NCBI RefSeq assembly: GCF_003013395.1
Contig: NZ_PXZM01000013.1
Span: 42,614 to 106,613 of the forward strand
Direction of reading: 5' to 3'
DNA from: Brevibacillus fortis
GTDB taxonomy: Bacteria; Bacillota; Bacilli; Brevibacillales; Brevibacillaceae
DNA length: 64,000 nucleotides
The notes under the pieces are model-generated. The model worked only from the letters and a program-made list of their open reading frames with translations, did not search any database and had not been told where the DNA came from. The translations under genes and the position numbers were made by a program. This document shows positions 27,362 to 35,983 of the stretch, piece after piece; the stretch's first letter is position 1, and each line of letters starts with the position of its first letter.

Positions 27362-28188
27362 ATCTGCTCCTCCTTCACCCGAAACAGTCGCTGTTTATCG
27401 TGCAAAATTTCCATCAAGCGTGCGATTTGCTCGCTGACACTACCTTCGAGCATTTCGCCACCCTTTGGCTTATCTGGGGGCCAAACTTTTGCGACGATGG
27501 TAGGAGAGCCCTTCAGACCTAACTGCGTTCGATCGATATCCCCCAAGTCATCGACGGACCAGACGACGGGATTATATCTAGCAGCTCGAAGCATGTTTGG
27601 TAACGGAGAATAAGGCACCTCGTTAATCTCCTTCTCCACAGAAAACAAACAAGGCAAGGTCGACTGAATGACTTCATAACCATCCTCCAGCTTTCGATGC
27701 ACGATGGCGAAACCTTGCTCTTTGTTTATCTCCACTACTTTTTTCACACATGTAAGCGGTGGAATATCCAACCGTCTTGCGACACCCGGTCCTACTTGTC
27801 CCGTATCACCGTCGATGGTCATCTTCCCGCAAATGACGAGGTCGACTGGCTGGCTTTCTGCAATCTTCTCAATGGCTTTGGTAATCGCATAGCTGGTTGC
27901 CAATGTGTCTGCTCCGGCAAATGCACGGTCCGTTACCAGATAGCCGGCGTCTGCTCCGATTTCGATACATTTTCGAATGGCCTTCACCGCTGGCGGCGGT
28001 CCCATCGTGACGACCGAGACTACACCCCCATATCGATTTTTCAACCGAACGGCTTCCTCCACCGCATGTGCATCATACGGGTTGAGAATGGCTGGCGCAC
28101 TGGCGCGGTCCATCGTATTTGTCTTCGGATTCATCTTGATGATTTTGGTGTCCGGCACTTGCTTAATGCAAGCAACAATATGCAGCAT
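27358..28188 (-). CDS. fixA: Electron transfer flavoprotein beta subunit FixA
   Basis: 276 residues of ETF-beta: MLHIVACIKQVPDTKIIKMN, NPYDAHAVEEAVRL, then GPGVARRLDIPPLTCVKKV. The C-terminal loop holds the second FAD in bifurcating ETFs; whether it does so here would need structural work. The ATG is preceded by AAGGGGGGATCA. First gene of the fix operon; the promoter lies in 28189-28335. Confidence 0.93.
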   Translation of the reverse strand: MLHIVACIKQVPDTKIIKMNPKTNTMDRASAPAILNPYDAHAVEEAVRLKNRYGGVVSVVTMGPPPAVKAIRKCIEIGADAGYLVTDRAFAGADTLATSYAITKAIEKIAESQPVDLVICGKMTIDGDTGQVGPGVARRLDIPPLTCVKKVVEINKEQGFAIVHRKLEDGYEVIQSTLPCLFSVEKEINEVPYSPLPNMLRAARYNPVVWSVDDLGDIDRTQLGLKGSPTIVAKVWPPDKPKGGEMLEGSVSEQIARLMEILHDKQRLFRVKEEQI

Positions 28189-28335
28189 GATTGATCCCCC
28201 CTTGCTGCCGGGCGCGATTCCTATGCCTGTACAAAAGGTTGTCTTTCTTACGCGCAATTACCACAGGCAGCTTGTCGTTCATTGTTATAGCCTATTGCGA
28301 TGTAGCCGAGCTTAGACCAGTAATCATAGAAACGA

Positions 28336-28377
28336 AAAAGACGCCAAGCATCAGCTTGGCGCTGTGTGGCGTCTTTT
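28336..28377 (-). terminator. Terminator of inhA with nested hairpin
   Basis: Outer arms AAAAGACGCCA/TGGCGTCTTTT with an inner hairpin GCCAAGC/GCTTGGC that shares three bases with the outer arm, so the two compete. It lies downstream of the - strand inhA stop at 28388. Confidence 0.75.
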
Positions 28378-28387
28378 GGCTTATGAA

Positions 28388-30649
28388 TTAATCTTTATCA
28401 ATGGAGAACTCAACAGAAGCATCCGTGAACTTTTTGTTTACTCTTTTCAGCTTAATTTGCAAACCGATTTGCGGCAGGATTTTTCCGATTTCCGGTACTT
28501 CCGGCATTGAGTAGTCCTCACTGTCTTTAAACTCCTTAACGCCTTTCAACGGCTCGTATTTCATCGTTCCTATAATGTAATCCAGATCCATTCCGGATGT
28601 TTTGTTTGGACTAAACGCAGCATCGTTCACCTGATAGCGGGAGTCTGCAATTGCCTTCTTGTTACCCTCATCATTGTTCCAGTAACGTACTTCCTGATGG
28701 GCATCTACTACACCGAGCAAGCCGTAACCTGGATGTTGGCTCGTATTGTTGTCACGGGTTCTTTCGAAGCGACCATCAAAGTACCAGATCACCATACCTG
28801 GATCATACGTGAAGAAAGAGTCGTTGCGGCGGAAGTACTTCAGTCCAGCGTCAATTCCTTCGTGAGAGCGCAGCTCAACCAGGTAGTACGCATCGTACAT
28901 TTTCCCTTTTCCATCGAAGTGGCTGAAGCCGTCCAATTTGAACTTCTTCTCACCCTCTGCATCATCCGCAAAGATGACTTGTCCATCTGCCACTACTTCA
29001 AAATTATCGAGATAGAAGCCATCCAACACGTAAGCAACATCCGTTACATAGTTAAACTCGACTTGCACTTTTTTTCCAGCAAACTCATTCAGGCTGATTT
29101 CTTCTTTGTCCCAGCCTTTTGTTACGTCATCGAATTTCTGCACTTCTTTTTTCTCACCAGTATCCGCATCGATCACATTGACGTACAGGTAGTCATAACC
29201 TGTCTCAATGCTTCTCCACGAATCGAATTTCATTGTTGCGGAGCTGACCCCTGTCAAATCGATCACATCAGAAGTCATTTTTGTGTTCAGTTTGTTTCCT
29301 TCATCCGAGAAGTACGAGTATCCACCATCTTTTGGCTCAACCGGCGGTTTCTTTTCCACTTTCGGCATATTCAGCTTGACGACTTTTCCGCTTTTCTCGA
29401 TGCTGCTCGCATCAATGAGCGAAACCGTTTTCTTGCGCTTTTCTAAATCTTTGTAGTCTACAACAGTCGGAGAAATCCAGTTGCCGCCAAACATTTGTTG
29501 TAGAACCATTTTGGACCAAGGATCAAGGCCAGTTGGTTCCGTTTGGAAAACTTTACCTGTATGGCTACCAGACGACATGAGGGACCAAGCACCTACTGGC
29601 GAATCTTTTCCAGCTCTTGATGTGTCATACAAGTCTGGCAAACCGAGATTGTGTCCGTATTCGTGTGTGAATACACCTGGTGCACCATCTTCAGGCTGGA
29701 TCATGTAATCAAACGCTTTGAGGCTTGTGCCTGGAATATCCACTGGTTTTTTCAAGGTCCAACGGTGAGACCAGATCGCATCTGGGTCTTCTCCTGTCTC
29801 TTCCCCGATCCCTGCATGAACGAGCATGAGGTTGTCCAGATTGCCATCCGGCTCCATCAGGTCTCCATCGCCATCAAAGTCATAGGGATCGCGTTGATCG
29901 TACAATTCCTCTTTCCCAGAAATGGATTCCCCAACTGCCGCAAGTGTCTCGATTACCAGATCGCGCGGATTGGAATCGTCACCGGCCTTGGAGTTTTCTC
30001 CATAATACTTGTAGCTATTCTCTGCCATTTGCCACGGCGTTACCACACCATCAACCGTCCACGTTCTTCCCGATTGCAGATAGAAGTATTTCGACATCGT
30101 TGTCATGCTAATTCCTTCAGGAGTTTTGTATCCATTCTGATCAAACAGCATCTCTTTATAATGCTTTTCGTTGAAGTCTTCCGTCCAAAGCGAGTCACTC
30201 ACTTTTGGCAACTGGTTATGCTCCCGATCAGGGAACTCGATAAGAGCAACAACGATGTTATCGGTATGTAGTCGTTTGGAAGAACGCAATTCATCGCCGT
30301 CCTCCATCTCTGCCACTTTTTGCACAGCGTCAGCCAATGCTGCTTGCTGACCTCTGCTGGCTTCCTTACCGTAAGAGGAGGATTCGTCAATGCCGTGCGG
30401 TACTTTTTTGTCTTCCAAGTACTCGAGCAACGCCTCGTCAATCTCTTCCTGATCGGCATCTTCATCAATGATACCTTGTTCGATTAACCCCTTAATCAGC
30501 CTTTCGAGGTTAACAGTGGACAAATCTACATGCAGGTCATGCTTGTCCTCTTTTGATTTGGCCAAACCCGTTGCTGGAACAGCCACGAAAGAACTGAGCA
30601 CGAGTGAGGAAGAAAATAAAACGGATAAGAACTTCTTGCTTTTCTTCAC
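28388..30649 (-). CDS. inhA: Immune inhibitor A-type M6 metalloprotease
   Basis: 753 residues. A Sec signal peptide with a KKSKK n-region and a hydrophobic core up to about residue 31 is followed by a charged propeptide rich in Asp/Glu (about 32-120) and the M6 domain. The zinc motif HEYGHNLGLPDLYDTS is near residue 326, with its third ligand and Met-turn region beyond. A beta-rich C-terminal part (about 430-650) is the MAM-like domain seen in InhA. The protease is secreted and degrades host or insect antimicrobial peptides in Bacillus; a wider scavenging role is equally likely. A 17-bp palindrome lies in the upstream region. Confidence 0.93.
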   Translation of the reverse strand: MKKSKKFLSVLFSSSLVLSSFVAVPATGLAKSKEDKHDLHVDLSTVNLERLIKGLIEQGIIDEDADQEEIDEALLEYLEDKKVPHGIDESSSYGKEASRGQQAALADAVQKVAEMEDGDELRSSKRLHTDNIVVALIEFPDREHNQLPKVSDSLWTEDFNEKHYKEMLFDQNGYKTPEGISMTTMSKYFYLQSGRTWTVDGVVTPWQMAENSYKYYGENSKAGDDSNPRDLVIETLAAVGESISGKEELYDQRDPYDFDGDGDLMEPDGNLDNLMLVHAGIGEETGEDPDAIWSHRWTLKKPVDIPGTSLKAFDYMIQPEDGAPGVFTHEYGHNLGLPDLYDTSRAGKDSPVGAWSLMSSGSHTGKVFQTEPTGLDPWSKMVLQQMFGGNWISPTVVDYKDLEKRKKTVSLIDASSIEKSGKVVKLNMPKVEKKPPVEPKDGGYSYFSDEGNKLNTKMTSDVIDLTGVSSATMKFDSWRSIETGYDYLYVNVIDADTGEKKEVQKFDDVTKGWDKEEISLNEFAGKKVQVEFNYVTDVAYVLDGFYLDNFEVVADGQVIFADDAEGEKKFKLDGFSHFDGKGKMYDAYYLVELRSHEGIDAGLKYFRRNDSFFTYDPGMVIWYFDGRFERTRDNNTSQHPGYGLLGVVDAHQEVRYWNNDEGNKKAIADSRYQVNDAAFSPNKTSGMDLDYIIGTMKYEPLKGVKEFKDSEDYSMPEVPEIGKILPQIGLQIKLKRVNKKFTDASVEFSIDKD

Positions 30650-31048
30650 TACGGTTCACCCTCTTTTTCTATCTATTTGTGATGCATCGGAAAAATTAAA
30701 CCCCCAATTCCGACTATTCATAATTATTACGTGATACGTAATCTTTGCCAAATTTTTTCCTTCGACAAAAAAACCTTCCCGTTCAAAAGAAATTGCTCAC
30801 TAAGGCTATCGACCTACTTGCAACAAGTGCCGAATTTTCGGCTAATCATTTATACATAGGGTCTCTATTTGATATATGCTTGTTGTGTCTACTGTCTAAA
30901 GACCCACAAAAAACATAGCGAGTTTTGTCGAAAAAACTCGATATTTTTCGGTAAATGATTCCTTTCGTCTCCTCCTCTTTCTTGCAAAACAACTCGATTA
31001 TCGGTACGATCGAATAAAAATGCTCGTGTTTTCCCATGGAGGATTTTG
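30650..31048. other. Divergent intergenic region inhA / TrmB-type gene
   Basis: Close to 400 bases without a gene. It holds the inhA ribosome site, a palindrome ATTACGTGATACGTAAT at 30726-30742, an AT-rich stretch, a hairpin GCGAGTTTTG/AAAAACTCG near 30918-30940, and a short segment (AATCATTTA near 30844, TAAATGATT near 30950) present in inverted orientation. No further gene is supported. Confidence 0.7.
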
Positions 31049-31807
31049 ATGCTGCAAACATTTGGTTTTTCTCTGTATGAGAGTAAAGTTTATGAAGCGT
31101 TGGCGTCTAGCGGCGAGCCTCTCGATGCGGCAATGGTCGTGAAGCATTCGGGGGTGCCGAAGGCGAAAATTTACGAGGTGTTGAATCGTCTGGTTGAGAA
31201 GGGGATGGTCCTTGACACCGTTTCGGAAAAGAAAAAGCGGTATACGGCCCTTCCTCTGGACAGCCTGGTAGAAAAGCTGACCCGACAATTTCAAACGGAC
31301 GTCAAAAAATTGACCAGCTCCCTTTCTCATAAAACCGTACGCGATGACCGAGTCTGGAGCCTGAAGGTTGACGAATCGATACGCGCGGAATGCAAACAAT
31401 TGATCCAACGAGCAACACGGGCTATTCGTATCTCTGCCTGGGCCGATGATTTTTTTGAATATGTACCTCTACTGGAGATGAAAGAAAAGGAAGGGGTGGA
31501 GATCGAAGCCTTAGTGATCGGGCAGATTAACACCAAGCTTTCCTGTGTTCATTCCTTTATCCCTGTGCAAGAGCATCAAGGATTGGAGCGCTATCAGCTA
31601 ATCGTAGCGGACCAAGATGAAATGATTTTTGCCGGCGAGGAAGACACGGGCTGGCATGCGATCAAGACACGCGGTCAACCGTTCGTCAAATTTTTTGCCG
31701 ATTCTTTTTACCATGATGTCGCACTGACAAAAATCACCCAAAAATATGTGGATCAACTGTTTGACGATGAAGAAATCCGTGAGATGATCATCCGTCTCCG
31801 TTACTGA
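31049..31807 (+). CDS. TrmB family transcriptional regulator
   Basis: 252 residues. An N-terminal winged helix (about 1-75: FGFSLYESKVYEALASSG, VPKAKIYEVLNRLVEKGM) is of TrmB type, followed by a PLD-like effector-binding domain (about 100-250: RAIRISAWADDFFEYVP, EALVIGQINTKLS). In other species TrmB-like proteins sense sugars or other small molecules. It has no obvious partner operon; inhA is divergent from it across a 399-base region. The ATG follows TGGAGG by six bases. Confidence 0.85.
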   Translation: MLQTFGFSLYESKVYEALASSGEPLDAAMVVKHSGVPKAKIYEVLNRLVEKGMVLDTVSEKKKRYTALPLDSLVEKLTRQFQTDVKKLTSSLSHKTVRDDRVWSLKVDESIRAECKQLIQRATRAIRISAWADDFFEYVPLLEMKEKEGVEIEALVIGQINTKLSCVHSFIPVQEHQGLERYQLIVADQDEMIFAGEEDTGWHAIKTRGQPFVKFFADSFYHDVALTKITQKYVDQLFDDEEIREMIIRLRY

Positions 31808-31867
31808 CAATACCTGGACTTTGGCTTTTGGCCAGAGTCTTTTCTATTTGTATGGAGAAATTTCTAG

Positions 31868-31911
31868 TTGCACAAGGCGAAAAAGGTTACTATTATGGTA
31901 GTAACCTTTTT
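31868..31911 (+). promoter_or_regulatory. SigA promoter with overlapping 13-bp inverted repeat operator
   Basis: -35 TTGCAC (31868), 17 bases, -10 TATTAT (31891). A perfect inverted repeat, arms AAAAAGGTTACTA and TAGTAACCTTTTT around a 6-base centre (31880-31911), covers the -10, as expected for a repressor operator of the MarR/TetR/HxlR kind. Confidence 0.75.
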
Positions 31912-31931
31912 AATTGAGAGGAGCTATTGTT

Positions 31932-33119
31932 ATGAATCCACGTGTCTTCATCCTAGCGATTGCTACCTTTGTCGTAGGTACGGTGGAATTGATTATCGGT
32001 GGTACCCTCGATCTGATTGCTCGTGATCTTCAGGTGTCGATTAGCGCTGCCGGACAATTAATCACCATTTTCTCGCTTGCATTTGCTGTTGCCGCTCCTC
32101 TGCTCCTGCATGCTACACGGCGTGTCGAGCGCAAAAAGCTATATTTATATGCATTAGCCGCCTTTTTCTTGAGTAATGTGCTCGCAGCACTTAGTCCGGG
32201 CTACGCTGTATTAATGACGGCGCGCATCTTAAGTGCAGCAAGCAGTTCCATCCTGATAGTGCTGTCGATTACCATTGCGACGAGTCTTGTGGAACCTGCC
32301 TATCGCGGCCGTGCCATTGGCGTTATTTTCATGGGGATCAGCGGTTCACTCGTTCTCGGCGTCCCTGTCGGACTGGCTCTGGGCAATGCCTTCGGATGGC
32401 GTGCCCCGTTTTGGCTGATTGCGGCTCTTAGTGTCATCGCGATGATTTTTATTCTCTTGTTTTTGCCAAAAGTTCAAACTGCACCGCCGATTCCGCTGCG
32501 TGATCAAATCACTACCCTCCGTAGCAGCAAGCTATTCAGCGCATTGTTTATCGTCTTGTTAATGCTGACAGGTCACTTGACGCTGTATGCATACTTTACC
32601 CCTTATTTGCAAACGACGATGAATGTGGACGGAACTACACTGAGCTGGATTTATCTCTTGTTCGGGATTGCTGCCGTTGCAGGCGGTGGTATTGGCGGTT
32701 GGATTTCAGACAAATGGGGAGCAACCAAGAGCATCCTGTTCATCATTCCAGTATTTGGCTTGATCATGTGTATCTTGCCGTTTTTTACAGGTTCGCTGTA
32801 TTTGTTCTTGCCCATCATGGTCATTTGGAGCGCGCTTAGCTGGGCTATCTCGCCAGCACAGCAAAACTATTTGATCTCCTGCTCACCTGCTACCGCAGAC
32901 ATTCAATTAAGCTTGAACACTTCTGCCCAGCATTTAGGTATCGCCCTTGGCTCTCTGGCTGGCGGTCTCGTCGTCGAGCGGTCATCTGTCATCTACACGC
33001 CATGGGTTGGAGCAGTGTTCGTCCTACTTTCGTTCGGGTTTGCCTTTTACTCGATCTCACGTCCATTTCAAGCACAGGAAAGCCAAGTAGCGCAGCCTAC
33101 GCCAGGACAAAATGCATAG
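31932..33119 (+). CDS. MFS efflux transporter (DHA1-like)
   Basis: 395 residues, 12 predicted membrane helices, in the AraJ/drug-H+ antiporter (DHA1) group. Helix 1 begins FILAIATFVVGTVELIIGG and a loop between helices 2 and 3 carries the partly conserved R-rich ATRRVERKK. The segment LSAASSSILIVLSITIATSLV is the helix-4/5 region with the glycine-poor motif of the group. It probably pumps out a drug, sugar or amino acid; the substrate cannot be told. It is read alone from a promoter with an overlapping palindrome, so it is likely induced by its substrate. ATG 31932 follows GAGAGGAGC. Confidence 0.85.
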   Translation: MNPRVFILAIATFVVGTVELIIGGTLDLIARDLQVSISAAGQLITIFSLAFAVAAPLLLHATRRVERKKLYLYALAAFFLSNVLAALSPGYAVLMTARILSAASSSILIVLSITIATSLVEPAYRGRAIGVIFMGISGSLVLGVPVGLALGNAFGWRAPFWLIAALSVIAMIFILLFLPKVQTAPPIPLRDQITTLRSSKLFSALFIVLLMLTGHLTLYAYFTPYLQTTMNVDGTTLSWIYLLFGIAAVAGGGIGGWISDKWGATKSILFIIPVFGLIMCILPFFTGSLYLFLPIMVIWSALSWAISPAQQNYLISCSPATADIQLSLNTSAQHLGIALGSLAGGLVVERSSVIYTPWVGAVFVLLSFGFAFYSISRPFQAQESQVAQPTPGQNA

Positions 33120-33133
33120 CGACTCACAAAAGC

Positions 33134-33163
33134 AAAAAGCCGTCAAATCATTGACGGCTTTTT
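33134..33163. terminator. Bidirectional intrinsic terminator
   Basis: Perfect arms AAAAAGCCGTCAA/TTGACGGCTTTTT with loop ATCA, between the convergent MFS and sensor kinase genes. Confidence 0.92.
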
Positions 33164-33196
33164 CTTTATCATCCTAGAATCGTTTTCGTTACTTGC

Positions 33197-34528
33197 CTAT
33201 TTCACTGGTAACCAGACGGTAAATCTCGTGATTCCCCGCTCCGACCCAACCTCAATTTTCCCCTTGTACTTGTGAACAACTGCGTCTACGATCGTCAGAC
33301 CCGTGCCGCGCGCGCCGCATTTTTTCTCTGTTTTCGTTGTAAAACCATTCTCGAAAATGCGTGCACGTTGTTCTGGTGATATTTCCGGTCCTGTATTTTC
33401 AACACGGAAAATAACCTGTTCTTCATCACAGCAAAAATAAATGCTGACTCGCTTTTCCCCATCCGCTAAATCAGCCGCTTCAATCGCATTATCAATCAGA
33501 TTCGATAAAATTTTGATCAAATCAATGGAAGAAATGCTATCGATTGGATCAGAACACTCTTCAAATTGCATCACGATTTGTTTGGATTTGGCCTGCTCCC
33601 ATTTGGTGTGAAGCAATACCATTAAGGCAGGATTCGCAAACCTCACGGTGAGGTCCAGAAGCTTGGTTTCTTTTAGCAGCGACTGCACGTAATCTCGTGC
33701 TTTTGGATAATATCCGCATTCGATCAATCCGTACAGCACTTGCATGTGATTGACGAAATCATGGCGTATGGAGCGCATCGAACAAATGACTGAGCGCAAT
33801 TCATCCTGATAGGTTTCTTCCGTCTCGCCAACCGCTGCCTTGATGGCGCGTTGGTACCAGCGTTCCATGCAAAGAACCAGGAAGATCAGTATGACGACAA
33901 ACAAACCTTGAATCGCAAAAACAGGAATGCTGTTACGAACGACATCATCTCCAATGTCCTCGACGATGGCTACGTCCGTATCTACTCCGATGATTCCGAT
34001 GATTCTTCCTTCTCTATCTCTCAGCGGCGCACCTGCAGACATGTAGACCCCGTAATCTGGATCTCTGATAATCTCTGAGTAGTACGTTGATGATCCTTCG
34101 TAAATCGTTTGAATGTGCTCAGGAGATAGAACAATAGGAATACCAATATCAAAATTTTGCTTCGCATTTGGAGGCCTTGCGACGATCATCGCGCGACCAC
34201 TCTGCCTGTCTTCACTGAGTTGAATCGTGTATAAATACAGTAGACCGAACTGCTCACGCGCTTGATTCAATTGCTGTTCGATTCGTTGATAGGCGGGGGT
34301 CTCTTTTACCGGATTTCGTAAAAACTCCTGGTACGCGTCAACATCTAGACTGTCTGCTACTGTAGAAGCAGCTTTCATGCTTTGATTCGCAATGGAGAGT
34401 CGGACGGATTGAATCGTATTGAAATAGGAAATCGCGATGCTTACACAAGTCAAGATCAAAACAAGGATGCCAGAAATGAGCATAATGATTAGTACTCTAG
34501 GATTTTTTGGTTGTGTTGGACTCGTCAT
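33197..34528 (-). CDS. Orphan sensor histidine kinase (Spo0B/DcuS-like)
   Basis: 443 residues. TM1 (about 14-36, LIIMLISGILVLILTCVSI), an extracytoplasmic sensing domain (about 40-190, ending in a PAS/Cache-type GAPLRDREGRIIGIIGVD), TM2 near 200, then the DHp segment MRSIRHDFVNHMQVLYGLIE with the phosphoacceptor His, and an HATPase_c domain with NLIDNAIEAADLA (N-box) and ARGTGLTIVDAVV (G-box). The N-box and R-H-D-F-x-N-H set are those of the CitA/DcuS and Spo0B class, which sense carboxylates or other small ligands. No response regulator gene lies in the window. ATG 34528 follows TTGAGGAG. Confidence 0.88.
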   Translation of the reverse strand: MTSPTQPKNPRVLIIMLISGILVLILTCVSIAISYFNTIQSVRLSIANQSMKAASTVADSLDVDAYQEFLRNPVKETPAYQRIEQQLNQAREQFGLLYLYTIQLSEDRQSGRAMIVARPPNAKQNFDIGIPIVLSPEHIQTIYEGSSTYYSEIIRDPDYGVYMSAGAPLRDREGRIIGIIGVDTDVAIVEDIGDDVVRNSIPVFAIQGLFVVILIFLVLCMERWYQRAIKAAVGETEETYQDELRSVICSMRSIRHDFVNHMQVLYGLIECGYYPKARDYVQSLLKETKLLDLTVRFANPALMVLLHTKWEQAKSKQIVMQFEECSDPIDSISSIDLIKILSNLIDNAIEAADLADGEKRVSIYFCCDEEQVIFRVENTGPEISPEQRARIFENGFTTKTEKKCGARGTGLTIVDAVVHKYKGKIEVGSERGITRFTVWLPVK

Positions 34529-34545
34529 AATCTCCTCAATCCATC

Positions 34546-34572
34546 TGTTCAAAAAACACGACTTTTTGAACA
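34546..34572. repeat. 10-bp inverted repeat resembling the tip of a MITE-like element
   Basis: TGTTCAAAAA and TTTTTGAACA with a 7-base centre, upstream of the kinase. The right half CGACTTTTTGAACA is identical to the right end of the element at 58878-59045. Confidence 0.6.
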
Positions 34573-34656
34573 TGTCTCTCTAATATTCTAGAGATTTCTA
34601 CTGGAAATGTCTACATAATATGAATTTCGCTTCATTATAGTTCTCGAAATCATACA

Positions 34657-34686
34657 TTGAATTATGATTCGGAATATTTTTATAAT
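34657..34686 (+). promoter_or_regulatory. SigA promoter of the M20 gene
   Basis: -35 TTGAAT (34657), 18 bases, -10 TATAAT (34681); the gene starts at 34739. Confidence 0.65.
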
Positions 34687-34738
34687 AAGACGAATACGAA
34701 ATACCAATCTCTTTCCCTAGGAAAAAGGAGTGGGTTCG

Positions 34739-35923
34739 ATGGAAGAAAAATGGTTTGCCCGACTGCAGGAGATTTATCCAGAGCTTGTTTCATTCAGACG
34801 TGATTTGCATATGTATCCCGAGCTTTCCTTTCAGGAGGAAAACACAGCGAAGAAAGTTGCGGACAAGCTGGCTTCTTTTGGTATAGAAGTACAAACGGGT
34901 GTCGGCGGCATGGGTGTTGTCGGTCTCCTGAGGGGTGGAAAGCCAGGAAAGACAGTTGCGTTGCGTGCTGACTTCGACGCCTTGCCCATTCAAGATGAAA
35001 AAGAAGTACCGTATAAGTCCCGCATTCCAGGCGTTATGCACGCTTGCGGTCACGATATACATACCTCAGGACTTTTGGGAGTCGCACAAGTATTGAGCGA
35101 GTTTCGCGATGAGCTCCCAGGAAATGTGGTATTCCTGCATCAGTTCGCAGAAGAGTTGCCACCTGGTGGCGCCAAAGCCATGGTAGAGGCGGGTTGCCTC
35201 GAAGGAGTCGATGTCGTGTATGGCGCGCACGTTGCCTCAGAGCTTCCCGTAGGCATTGTCGGGATCGGTCATGGCTACATTACGGCAGCAGCAGACAGCT
35301 TCGAGATCGTCTTGTATGGAAAAGGCGGACACGGTGCTTATCCTCATACCTCCGTTGATCCAATCGTATTGGGCAGTCAGGTTGTCATGAATTTGCAGCA
35401 GATTGCCAGCCGTCAGGTAGATCCGCTGAAACAAGTTGTCCTGTCTGTTTGCTCCTTCGTGGGCGGTGGCGAAGCGTTCAACGTCATTCCTGATCAAGTA
35501 AGGCTAAAGGGAACCGTCCGCACATATGACGAGGAAGTGAGAGTCGCTGTCGAGCAATCTCTGAAACGTATCGTGGAAGCCAGCTGCCAGGCAGTCGGCG
35601 CTACTTGCGAAATCATGTACCAACGCGGCTACCCAGCTTCTTGGAACGATGAGACAGAGACTCCACTACTTGTAGCAGAAGCCAATCGTATTTTTGGTGA
35701 GGAGCGCGTACTAAAAATCCCACCAGGCATGGGCGGAGAAGATTTTGCTTACTTTGCCCAAGAGCGCCCCGCTACCTTCTTCATGGTCGGTGGACGCAAC
35801 CCGGAGATTCAGGCGACGTATCCGCATCATCATCCCAAATTCGATGTCGATGAGCGCTCCATGATTCAAACTGGTCAGTTATTCATTGCAGCGTTACTTG
35901 CCTATCAGGCACGTCATCAATAA
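34739..35923 (+). CDS. M20 family amidohydrolase (N-acyl-amino acid/hippurate hydrolase type)
   Basis: 394 residues of the M20D group. Metal ligands are visible in MHACGHDIHTSGLLG and HQFAEELPPGG (bridging Asp/Glu), with further His in AYPHTSVDP (dimer His) and near the C-terminus in PHHHPKFDVDE. The family removes acyl groups from amino acids, including hippurate, amino acid conjugates and auxin-like compounds, in the cytosol. ATG 34739 follows AAGGAG. It is read alone with its own promoter and terminator, with the sensor kinase divergent on the other side. Confidence 0.9.
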   Translation: MEEKWFARLQEIYPELVSFRRDLHMYPELSFQEENTAKKVADKLASFGIEVQTGVGGMGVVGLLRGGKPGKTVALRADFDALPIQDEKEVPYKSRIPGVMHACGHDIHTSGLLGVAQVLSEFRDELPGNVVFLHQFAEELPPGGAKAMVEAGCLEGVDVVYGAHVASELPVGIVGIGHGYITAAADSFEIVLYGKGGHGAYPHTSVDPIVLGSQVVMNLQQIASRQVDPLKQVVLSVCSFVGGGEAFNVIPDQVRLKGTVRTYDEEVRVAVEQSLKRIVEASCQAVGATCEIMYQRGYPASWNDETETPLLVAEANRIFGEERVLKIPPGMGGEDFAYFAQERPATFFMVGGRNPEIQATYPHHHPKFDVDERSMIQTGQLFIAALLAYQARHQ

Positions 35924-35935
35924 GCGATCAAAGTT

Positions 35936-35970
35936 AAAAGGCAAGGGCCTTAAGCTCCTTGCCTTTTTTT
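35936..35970. terminator. Bidirectional intrinsic terminator
   Basis: Arms AAAAGGCAAGG/CCTTGCCTTTT around a 10-base loop with a T-run on the + side, between the M20 gene and the convergent monooxygenase gene. Confidence 0.85.
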
Positions 35971-35983
35971 GCAGCCTCCGTAC

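Noticed and set aside
28697..30271. Frames of 249 and 206 residues opposite inhA
   Set aside because: Shadows of the M6 protease gene; no start signal or family.
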